Of a stretch of DNA of 6,596 nt, positions 1-5,248 are shown piece by piece. The translations under genes were made by a program, and so were the position numbers. How positions within the stretch are numbered: the first letter of the stretch is position 1; the number at the start of each line of letters is the position of its first letter. The notes beneath the pieces were generated by a model. It saw only the letters and a program-made list of their open reading frames with translations. It made no database searches and was not told the origin of the DNA. The stretch comes from an uncultured bacterium (GTDB lineage: Bacteria; Actinomycetota; Coriobacteriia; Coriobacteriales; Atopobiaceae), in the NCBI GenBank assembly GCA_905214175.1, contig CAJMLD010000089.1, forward strand, positions 1 to 6,596. The letters run 5' to 3'.

Positions 1-19
1 CTGCACGGGCTCGTATGGG

Positions 20-30
20 ATAGCAGCTAT
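20..30. repeat. short inverted repeat downstream of the glucokinase gene
   Basis: Seen directly: ATAGC-A-GCTAT, two perfect 5-base arms around one base. It lies 10 bases beyond the glucokinase stop codon on that gene's downstream side. A one-base loop cannot form an RNA hairpin and there is no T-run, so it is not a terminator. It could be a protein-binding site for something to the left of the window, or chance. Nothing else recognisable lies in bases 1-40. Confidence 0.2.
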
Positions 31-40
31 GACTGTTGTT

Positions 41-1000
41 CTACTCGCCAGCCTGGGAGCGCTTGCGGAGCTCGAGGGCCTCGGACGCGCAGCCGTACAT
101 GGCTGCCTGGTTGCCCAGCGACGCCGCCTCGATGGCGACGTCCTTGCAGGTAGGGAGCGCATGGGCCTGAAAGCGACGACGCAGCTCGGGCGCGAAGGTC
201 GCAAACGAGCCCGCAACGCCACCGCCGATGAGGTACATGGCGGGATCCACCACGCAGGAGACCTGCGACATGGCCTGAGCCAGGTACTCGCACATCTGAT
301 CCACGGCAATCTTTGCGCACTCGTCGCCCTTGGCAAGGGCACGGAAGACCGAGAGCGTGTCGGTAGCGTGCTCGACGTGCACGGGCGTCACACCGCGGCG
401 CTCGCACTCATTGAGGTAGAGTCTCACGATGCCCTTAGCCGAGGCGTACTGCTCGAGGCAGCCGTGGCGACCGCACCCACAGGTCTCGGTCTCGTTGGGG
501 TTTACGGTGATGTGGCCAATCTCGCCACCAGCGCCAAACGCACCAGCCACCAGGCGGCCGTTTACCACGACACCGGCGCCCACGCCCGTGCCAAGTGCGA
601 TAAGCACAAAGCTCGAGACGCCATGGGCCACGCCGGCCCAGAGCTCGCCCAGCGCGGCCGCGTTCGCGTCGTTCACGAAGGCGATGGCGGCATTGGGGAA
701 TGCGGCGTTAATCGCGGCGACAAGGCCGTCGGGATCGAGCTGGATGTTGGGCAGGAAGCCAACCTTACCGTCGTCTGCCACGGGGCCGGGAATGTCCAGG
801 CCACACGCAATGACGTCCTCGGGGGTATTGTCATGCGCGGCAAGAAGGTGCGTCAGGCCATCGGTTACCGTGGCGAACGCCTCTGCGTCCACAAGGGCGG
901 GCGTGGGAATCTTGCGCTCCTCGAGCAGGTCGCCCTCGGGCGAGAAGAGCCCCGCCTTGATGCTGGTTCCTCCGATGTCAATGCCAAGGACGGCTTGCAT
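41..1000 (-). CDS. glk: ROK-family glucokinase (319 aa)
   Basis: Probable ATP-dependent glucokinase (glucose to glucose-6-phosphate, EC 2.7.1.2), cytoplasmic, first step of glycolysis. Seen: phosphate-binding DIGGT at residues 8-12; N110-D111 in VNDANAAALGE, D111 being the expected catalytic base; GTGVGAG at 137-143; GGEIGH at 158-163, with H163 and C174/C176/C181 of CGCGRHGC forming the ROK zinc site; second nucleotide-binding glycines GGGV at 259-262. Length is normal and there is no N-terminal helix-turn-helix, so it is a sugar kinase, not a ROK repressor. The frame stays open upstream of MQAVLG, but the DIGGT position and an AGGGG ribosome site (1006-1010, 5 bases before ATG) fix the start at base 1000. 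It is transcribed away from the M32 peptidase gene. Sugar specificity is inferred; fructokinase, N-acetylmannosamine kinase or another ROK hexokinase cannot be excluded. Confidence 0.9.
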   Translation of the reverse strand: MQAVLGIDIGGTSIKAGLFSPEGDLLEERKIPTPALVDAEAFATVTDGLTHLLAAHDNTPEDVIACGLDIPGPVADDGKVGFLPNIQLDPDGLVAAINAAFPNAAIAFVNDANAAALGELWAGVAHGVSSFVLIALGTGVGAGVVVNGRLVAGAFGAGGEIGHITVNPNETETCGCGRHGCLEQYASAKGIVRLYLNECERRGVTPVHVEHATDTLSVFRALAKGDECAKIAVDQMCEYLAQAMSQVSCVVDPAMYLIGGGVAGSFATFAPELRRRFQAHALPTCKDVAIEAASLGNQAAMYGCASEALELRKRSQAGE

Positions 1001-1253
1001 GTCTTCCCCTCTCGGTTGGCTCTCTGTCAGATACGCCCCCGAGGCATACGGCACCGGGGAGCGACTGTGCACATCATCCCACGACAGTTTGGACCGTGCA
1101 CGCCTCGTGACGCAGAAGGAGCGGTGCCTGTCGCAATCGGCGGCGCGCACGCAACGGCTACCGGCACGCGCACGGGGTGGCCACAGCCATGGGATACACT
1201 CGAAGTTCGTGCAGTCGGCTCTTTGCGCCCCACTGGGGCGGTCTGGAGGCATC
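1001..1253. promoter_or_regulatory. divergent promoter region between glucokinase and M32 peptidase genes
   Basis: This gap must hold the promoters of two genes transcribed apart. On the plus strand a TAnnnT-type -10 candidate, TACACT, lies at 1195-1200, 53 bases before the peptidase ATG, but I see no good -35 at normal spacing. No clear promoter is visible for the leftward gene. Two 8-base perfect palindromes with the same core occur here: TGTGCACA (1066-1073) and CGTGCACG (1095-1102), 29 bases apart. A short palindrome CGAA-G-TTCG (1201-1209) directly follows the -10 candidate. No small protein gene is supported. Promoter placement is inference. Confidence 0.4.
1226..1240 (+). promoter_or_regulatory. 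GC hairpin in the leader of the M32 peptidase gene
   Basis: Seen: CGCCCC-ACT-GGGGCG, a perfect 6-bp all-GC stem with a 3-base loop. It ends 4 bases before the GGAGG ribosome site (1245-1249) of the peptidase gene. No T-run follows on either strand, so it is not an intrinsic terminator. In the leader RNA it could protect the 5' end or influence ribosome access; that is inference. Confidence 0.35.
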
Positions 1254-2804
1254 ATGGCAAACAACGCGCCCTCCGCGATCAACGCGGCGCTCTCCAATCC
1301 CAAGCGGGACATGGCAGACCTCGACCGGCTGGAGAGCCGTCGCTTCGCCCTTCGCTACGCATTGGACGAGATAGCGACCCTCGGCCCCTCCATCGACCCT
1401 CCCAAGGCCACGGAGGAGCGCGCGGAGGCATCCGCCGTCCTCGACGAGGAGGCAACGCGTCTGCTCTGTGCGCCGGAGGTTGGCCCTCTGCTCGACCGAC
1501 TGGAGTCTAACGCCGGCATCATCGGCGAGACACGCGCGGCACAGGTCAAGATCTTGAAGCGCGACCGCAACTCTCTGGTAGGCGTGCCTGCAGACGAGCG
1601 CGCGGCGTTCTGCCGTCTTGCCGTCGAGGCCAACGACGTCTGGCGTCGCGCCAAGGCCGCGAACGACTGGGCCAGCTTCGAACCCTACCTCGATCGCCTC
1701 GTAGCCGCCCGCGTGAGCATGGCGCACGCCATGAACCCGGACGCCGACCCCTATGACGTCTGGCTCGACCAGTACGAGCATGGCACGAGCCGCGCCTTCT
1801 ACGACCCATTCTTCAAGCAGGTAAAGACCTGCGTGGTCCCGCTTCTGGCCAAGTGCATGGCCGCGCCGAGAAAGCCCAGCCACCGCGTGGTCGACGGCAC
1901 CTTCGACGAGCGCCGCCAGTGGGATCTTGCCCGCGACCTGGTGCGCCTCGAGGGCGTGGACACCGACGCCCTGTGGCTCGGCTCGACTGAGCACCCCTAC
2001 ACGGGCGGCCCGTCGACGGGCTTCGTGGCCATCGCGAGCCACGTGTACCCGGACAACGTGCTCTCCAACGTCTTTAGCATGCTCCACGAGGGCGGGCATG
2101 CCATGTACGAGCAGAACGTCGACCCCGCCTACCGCTTCACCTCGCTCAAGGGCGGCACCAGCTCCGGCATGCACGAGTCGCAGTCGCGCTTCTTCGAGAA
2201 CTACGTGGGCAGGAGCGAGGCGTTCTCCGAGCAGCTCGCGCGCCTTCTCGCCAAGCACTTCCCCGGACAGCTCGGCCGCATGACGCCTCATCAGCTCTAC
2301 ATGGCTGAGAACTGCGCGGAGCCGGGCCTCATCCGCTGTGACGCCGACGAGCTCACCTACCCCCTGCACATCCTGGTGCGCTACGAGATTGAGCAGCTGC
2401 TCTTCTCGGGCGAGGCGAAGGCTGCGGACGTACCCGGCCTCTGGGCAGACCGCTACCGTTCCTACCTGGGCGTGGAGGTGCCCAGCGACACCGAGGGAGC
2501 CCTCCAGGACACCCACTGGTCCGACGGCGACTTTGCCTACTTCCCCACCTACGCGCTGGGCAGTGCCTTTGGAGCGCAGTTCAAGGCGGCGATGGTGCGC
2601 CAGGGCGTGGACTTTGACGGCTGCTGCGCCTCCGGGGACCTTGCGCCCATCCGCGAGTGGCTGCGCACTAACATCTGGCACTGGGGCCGTGCCAAGGACT
2701 CCGCGCAGCTCATCCGCATGGCGTGTGGCGAGGACTTCGAGCCACGCTACTACACCGACTACCTTGTCGAGAAGTTCTCGGCAATCTACGGGCTGGACAG
2801 GTAG
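1254..2804 (+). CDS. M32-family metallocarboxypeptidase (carboxypeptidase Taq type, 516 aa)
   Basis: Probable zinc or cobalt carboxypeptidase (EC 3.4.17.19 family) that removes C-terminal residues from peptides in the cytoplasm; no signal peptide or membrane segment is visible. Seen: metal site HEGGH at residues 278-282 (HEXXH, with E279 as expected catalytic base), HESQ at 307-310 supplying the third ligand E308, IRCDAD at 360-365, and GALQDTHW at 415-422. Length of about 500 aa and the largely helical, charged sequence fit the family. Odd: the family's HPF motif is HPY (247-249), and the DXRXT motif expected shortly after it is absent, the aligned stretch reading FVAIA at about 257-261. Start chosen at MANNAP because GGAGG (1245-1249) lies 4 bases upstream; the frame is open further left but without family similarity. 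dtd begins one base after the stop, indicating an operon. Substrate preference unknown. Confidence 0.93.
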   Translation: MANNAPSAINAALSNPKRDMADLDRLESRRFALRYALDEIATLGPSIDPPKATEERAEASAVLDEEATRLLCAPEVGPLLDRLESNAGIIGETRAAQVKILKRDRNSLVGVPADERAAFCRLAVEANDVWRRAKAANDWASFEPYLDRLVAARVSMAHAMNPDADPYDVWLDQYEHGTSRAFYDPFFKQVKTCVVPLLAKCMAAPRKPSHRVVDGTFDERRQWDLARDLVRLEGVDTDALWLGSTEHPYTGGPSTGFVAIASHVYPDNVLSNVFSMLHEGGHAMYEQNVDPAYRFTSLKGGTSSGMHESQSRFFENYVGRSEAFSEQLARLLAKHFPGQLGRMTPHQLYMAENCAEPGLIRCDADELTYPLHILVRYEIEQLLFSGEAKAADVPGLWADRYRSYLGVEVPSDTEGALQDTHWSDGDFAYFPTYALGSAFGAQFKAAMVRQGVDFDGCCASGDLAPIREWLRTNIWHWGRAKDSAQLIRMACGEDFEPRYYTDYLVEKFSAIYGLDR

Positions 2805-2805
2805 C

Positions 2806-3264
2806 ATGCGCGCGCTGATTCAGCGAGTCGAGCGAGCGTCGGTCGAGGTGGACGGGAGCGAGGTTGGCACATGCGGTGCAGGTTACCTCGTGCTTCTCGG
2901 CGTTGGCCCCAATGATGACGAGAACGTCACCAGGCGCATGTGGGAGAAGGTACGCAAGCTCCGCATTTGCGCCGACGAGAACGGCCGCACCAACCTCTCG
3001 CTTGTGGACGTGGGCGGGTCGCTGCTTGTGGTGAGCCAGTTCACGCTCTACGCCGATGCGCGCCACGGCAACCGGCCGTCGTTCACGAACGCCGCCCCGG
3101 CAGAGCTTGCCAACCGTCTCTACGAGCTCTTCTGCGAGCTTGCCGAGAAGGACCTGGGACCAGGGCGTGTGGGTCGCGGCGTATTTGGTGCCCACATGCG
3201 CGTAAGCCTCGTGAACGACGGGCCCTTCACGGTGATGCTCGACTCGGAGGAGCTTGGGCTGTAG
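2806..3264 (+). CDS. dtd: D-aminoacyl-tRNA deacylase (DTD, 152 aa)
   Basis: Hydrolyses D-amino acids (and glycine mischarged on tRNA-Ala) from tRNA, EC 3.1.1.96, a chirality proofreading step in translation; acts as a cytoplasmic homodimer. Seen: MRALIQRVERASV start typical of the family; SQFTL at residues 77-81, the same numbering as the E. coli enzyme, with Q78 and T80 at the active site; NRPSF at 89-93; and NDGP at 137-140, whose Gly139-Pro140 is the cross-subunit Gly-cisPro motif that rejects L-amino acids. Length and every motif are complete, so the gene is intact. The ATG lies one base after the stop of the M32 peptidase gene. The only ribosome-site-like bases (AGG, 2799-2801) lie within the peptidase's last codons, so translational coupling is likely. 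The pairing with a peptidase may reflect shared handling of unusual amino acids, but this is speculation. Confidence 0.97.
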   Translation: MRALIQRVERASVEVDGSEVGTCGAGYLVLLGVGPNDDENVTRRMWEKVRKLRICADENGRTNLSLVDVGGSLLVVSQFTLYADARHGNRPSFTNAAPAELANRLYELFCELAEKDLGPGRVGRGVFGAHMRVSLVNDGPFTVMLDSEELGL

Positions 3265-3415
3265 CGCCATCCTTTTGGTCCGATTGACCACGGTCAGGCG
3301 TTGGTCCGGCACTTCTTTGCGTGGTAGAGTCTTTCAAGGTCGCTGACGACAGCGTCAGTTTGAACAAAGGCCAGGCAGCGACCCCAGACTCGTCAAAACA
3401 GGAGAGGGGATCACC
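3265..3415. promoter_or_regulatory. intergenic region upstream of mscL with promoter candidate and repeats
   Basis: Seen: the 8-base direct repeat TTGGTCCG at 3275-3282 and 3301-3308; between them the inverted repeat TGACC-AC-GGTCA at 3285-3296; overall four GGTC/GACC half-sites within about 30 bases. A promoter candidate for mscL is TTGGTC (3301-3306), 18 bases, TAGAGT (3325-3330); its -10 has the TAnnnT pattern common in high-GC Gram-positives. The second TTGGTCCG copy would overlap the -35. No clean hairpin plus T-run terminator follows dtd, so read-through into mscL is possible. Promoter assignment is inference. Confidence 0.35.
3343..3358 (+). promoter_or_regulatory. leader hairpin upstream of mscL
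   Basis: Seen: CTGACG-ACAG-CGTCAG, a perfect 6-bp stem with a 4-base loop, followed by only TTT. It lies about 13 bases downstream of the candidate mscL -10 and 57 bases before the ATG. It may be a weak terminator for dtd read-through or a 5' stabilising hairpin of the mscL mRNA. The short T-run makes it a poor terminator. Confidence 0.35.
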
Positions 3416-3859
3416 ATGAAGGCTTTCTTCAGCGAGTTCCGGGCGTTCATCTCGCGCGGCAACGTAATGGATATGGCAGTCGGCGTGATTATCGGCGGCG
3501 CGTTCACGGCCATCGTCAACTCCCTGGTTGGTGACATCATCCAGCCGCTCATCTCGGGCCTCACGGGCGGCGGCGAGCAGATTGGCCTCGTGATTAACGT
3601 TGGTGCCGCCCAGCTTGACTTTGGCGCGTTCATCTCGGCCGTCATCAACTTCATCATCATTGCGTTTATCATCTTCTGCCTGGTCAAGAGCATGAACAAG
3701 CTCTCCGAGGAGGCCAGGAAGCTCGCCGGGAAGCAGGAGAAGGAAGAGGAGGCCGCGGCGCCCATCTGCCCGCACTGCCTTGAGGAGGTCAAGGCCGGCG
3801 CCACCCGCTGCCCGCACTGCGGCGGCGAGATCCCTGGCGGTGCGAAGCCCGCGGCATAG
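3416..3859 (+). CDS. mscL: large-conductance mechanosensitive channel MscL with C-terminal zinc ribbon (147 aa)
   Basis: Inner-membrane homopentameric channel that opens under membrane tension during hypo-osmotic shock and releases solutes. Seen: amphipathic N-terminal helix (residues 1-14); pore helix TM1 at about 16-45, with the family core GNVMDMAVGVIIGGAF at 15-30; periplasmic loop at about 46-68; TM2 at about 70-92 with the isoleucine-rich stretch; charged cytoplasmic helix at about 93-112. Unusual is the tail: C118-C121 and C132-C135 in two CPHC knuckles ten residues apart, a zinc-ribbon-like module absent from E. coli MscL. A strong purine-rich ribosome site (AGGAG to GAGGGG, 3400-3409) precedes the ATG by 6 bases. 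The gene is probably monocistronic: its own leader lies upstream and an intrinsic terminator follows. Identity is secure; the role of the tail is unknown. Confidence 0.97.
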   Translation: MKAFFSEFRAFISRGNVMDMAVGVIIGGAFTAIVNSLVGDIIQPLISGLTGGGEQIGLVINVGAAQLDFGAFISAVINFIIIAFIIFCLVKSMNKLSEEARKLAGKQEKEEEAAAPICPHCLEEVKAGATRCPHCGGEIPGGAKPAA

Positions 3860-3918
3860 CGGCCGAGGCCTGCCATCATAGCGAGAACCACGTCCAGCTA
3901 GGCGGTGGAATGGCAACG

Positions 3919-3953
3919 GCGCCCGAAGACTTTGGCCTCCGGGCGCTTCTTCT
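3919..3953 (+). terminator. intrinsic terminator of mscL
   Basis: Seen: GCGCCCG (3919-3925) pairs perfectly with CGGGCGC (3940-3946); inside, AG/CT adds two pairs after one mismatch; then a T-rich tract TTCTTCT (3947-3953). It lies 60 bases after the mscL stop. On the minus strand the hairpin is not followed by T residues, so it would not serve manA. Confidence 0.85.
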
Positions 3954-4052
3954 GCCCCTCGCGGTGGTGTCATTCTCCCTCAGAGAGCAAACGAGAAGAA
4001 ATTGGACACATAGCAGCGTTCTGAAACGAGATTTTGTCGAATTCATTCTCAG
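3954..4052. other. AT-rich intergenic stretch between mscL terminator and repeat cluster
   Basis: Bases 3971-4050 are about 42% G+C by hand count, clearly below the GC-rich flanking genes. I see no supported gene, RNA or terminator here. Reading frames cross it on both strands but have no ribosome site or recognisable protein similarity. The composition break suggests either a regulatory or structural element or a small remnant of foreign or decayed sequence. Confidence 0.4.
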
Positions 4053-4119
4053 CAGCACCACCGGGGGGCAGCACCACCAGGGGCGGCTGCGTCAGGGGAA
4101 CAGCTCCACCAGGGGCGGC
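4053..4119. repeat. degenerate tandem repeat with regularly spaced G-runs
   Basis: Seen: units CAGCACCACCGGGGGG (4053-4068), CAGCACCACCAGGGG (4069-4083), a diverged unit CGGCTGCGTCAGGGGAA (4084-4100), and CAGCTCCACCAGGGG (4101-4115), with a decayed fifth start at 4116. The copies at 4069-4087 and 4101-4119 match in 18 of 19 bases. Unit length is 15-17, so it is not in frame and is unlikely to be selected as coding. The plus strand carries four runs of at least four G (4063-4068, 4080-4083, 4095-4098, 4112-4115) with 11-13 base loops, so a long-loop G-quadruplex is conceivable. It sits just downstream of the manA stop. Confidence 0.7.
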
Positions 4120-4142
4120 ACCACGGACCAGCGGTCGAGACC

Positions 4143-5126
4143 CTATGCGCGCTCGGGAAGATGCGAGGTAATGAGCGTCATCTCGTCCGTCAGTCGGATG
4201 TCACCAGAGCCGGAGGGTGCAAGGAAGTGGCTTCCCGCGCTCAGTGCGTGCTCGACGCCAGCGCCATCGCGAACGCTGCCCGAGCCCTCGATCACCGAGA
4301 GGCACATGAATGGCCACGGCTGCGGAAGCGTCTTCTCGCCAGAGACGCGCACGCGCTCGACATCAAAGTTGGGGCAAGCCATGAGCTCGGTCACACCGTC
4401 CTTCTCGGGCGCGGTGACCTTGCCGCTTGTGGGCGGGACCTGCTCATAGTCCACCACGTCGAGCGACTGCTTCACGTGGAGCGGGCGCTTGGTGCCGTCG
4501 GACTGGACTCGGTCGTAGTCGTACACGCGATAGGTGACGTCGGAGGACTGCTGGGTCTCGAGGATGAGCGTGCCGCCCATGATGGCGTGCATGGTCCCCG
4601 GCTCGATGCGGAAGAAGTCGCCGGGATGGATGGGCACGTAGTTAAGCATGTCGCCCCAACGACCGTCAGAGATCATGGCCGCAAGCTCCTCTCGGCTCCT
4701 GGCGCGCTGTCCCACGATGATGCGCGTGCCGGGCTCGCAGTCAATCACGTACCAGCACTCGCGCTTGCCCAGCGAGCCGTTCTCGTGCTCGGCGGCATAC
4801 GCGTCATCCGGGTGCACCTGCACCGAGAGATTCTCACGCGCGTCAAGGATCTTGATGAGTAGGGGGAAGCGGTCGCCCTTGGCACCAGCAAAGAGCTCGT
4901 GGTGTGCGTCCCAGAGCTCCGAGAGGTGCAGGCCGTCAAACTCGCCGCCGTCTACCACACAGTCGCCGTTGGGGTGAGCCGAGATACCCCAGCACTCGCC
5001 GATGGGACCGTCCGGAATGTTGTAACCAAAGCGCTTCTCCAGCTCACGGCCGCCCCAGATCTTCCCATGGAAGATGGGTGCAAGAAAGATGAGGTCACGT
5101 GCCGTACTCGCCGCTGCATCAGACAT
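4143..5126 (-). CDS. manA: mannose-6-phosphate isomerase, type I, short Gram-positive form (327 aa)
   Basis: Zinc-dependent isomerase interconverting mannose-6-phosphate and fructose-6-phosphate (EC 5.3.1.8), cytoplasmic; it feeds mannose into glycolysis or supplies mannose-6-phosphate for glycans. Seen: HGKIWGG at residues 20-26; zinc ligands Q103 and H105 in VQVHPDDAY, E123 in KRECWY, and H180 in EPGTMHAI; catalytic-region arginine R200 in TYRVYDYDR; a second cupin-like half to the C-terminus. Length resembles the roughly 315-residue Bacillus enzyme, shorter than E. coli ManA. Start chosen at MSDAAA because GGAGG (5135-5139) lies 8 bases upstream; the frame extends 41 codons further, without similarity. 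It lies 122 bases downstream of the antiporter gene on the same strand, so co-transcription is possible. No clear terminator follows its stop. Confidence 0.96.
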   Translation of the reverse strand: MSDAAASTARDLIFLAPIFHGKIWGGRELEKRFGYNIPDGPIGECWGISAHPNGDCVVDGGEFDGLHLSELWDAHHELFAGAKGDRFPLLIKILDARENLSVQVHPDDAYAAEHENGSLGKRECWYVIDCEPGTRIIVGQRARSREELAAMISDGRWGDMLNYVPIHPGDFFRIEPGTMHAIMGGTLILETQQSSDVTYRVYDYDRVQSDGTKRPLHVKQSLDVVDYEQVPPTSGKVTAPEKDGVTELMACPNFDVERVRVSGEKTLPQPWPFMCLSVIEGSGSVRDGAGVEHALSAGSHFLAPSGSGDIRLTDEMTLITSHLPERA

Positions 5127-5248
5127 ATGAGCTTCCTCCCCAGAGCCAGGTATACTGCGCCCATCATACGATTGCAGGCAACACAATCTCCCGCACGCCG
5201 CGATGCCCATATCAATCATATGTAATTGGGTTGGGTCAACCGACGCCA
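5127..5248 (-). promoter_or_regulatory. gap between antiporter and manA, probable manA promoter region
   Basis: On the minus strand a near-consensus -10, TATGAT, lies at 5168-5163, which would give a leader of about 30 bases before the manA ATG; no good -35 is present at normal spacing. A consensus-like -35, TTGACC (5239-5234), is followed by AT-rich sequence (5209-5227) but no clean -10 at 16-18 bases. A small inverted repeat TTGC-AG-GCAA (5172-5181) sits just upstream of the TATGAT box and could be an operator half-site pair. No terminator is seen after the antiporter stop. All promoter assignments are inference. Confidence 0.35.

Noticed and set aside
29..1510. Long plus-strand open frame (493 codons) antisense to the glucokinase gene
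   Set aside because: It is a GC-driven shadow: the minus strand carries all ROK motifs, while the plus frame has no recognisable domain and runs into the M32 gene.
2338..2805. Extended upstream start for dtd within the peptidase gene
   Set aside because: The added residues are an arginine/serine/threonine-rich out-of-frame reading of the peptidase; DTD proteins begin at MRALIQRV and active-site numbering fits that start.
1158..2807. Long minus-strand open frame (549 codons) antisense to the M32 peptidase
   Set aside because: The plus strand encodes a complete peptidase with ordered motifs and a ribosome site; the antisense frame shows no domain and is explained by codon bias.
3972..4142. 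Minus-strand frame crossing repeat and low-GC island as a small protein or frameshifted ManA extension
   Set aside because: ManA is already full length for its family, the repeat unit is not a multiple of three, and there is no start with a ribosome site. It would need a frameshift that nothing in the sequence supports.
3910..4449. Plus-strand open frame of 179 codons across the mscL/manA gap
   Set aside because: It starts within the terminator region, crosses the tandem repeat and runs antisense to manA; no ribosome site or protein similarity.
4161..4862. Plus-strand open frame of 233 codons antisense to manA
   Set aside because: Shadow of manA, whose zinc-ligand motifs are all in the minus-strand frame.
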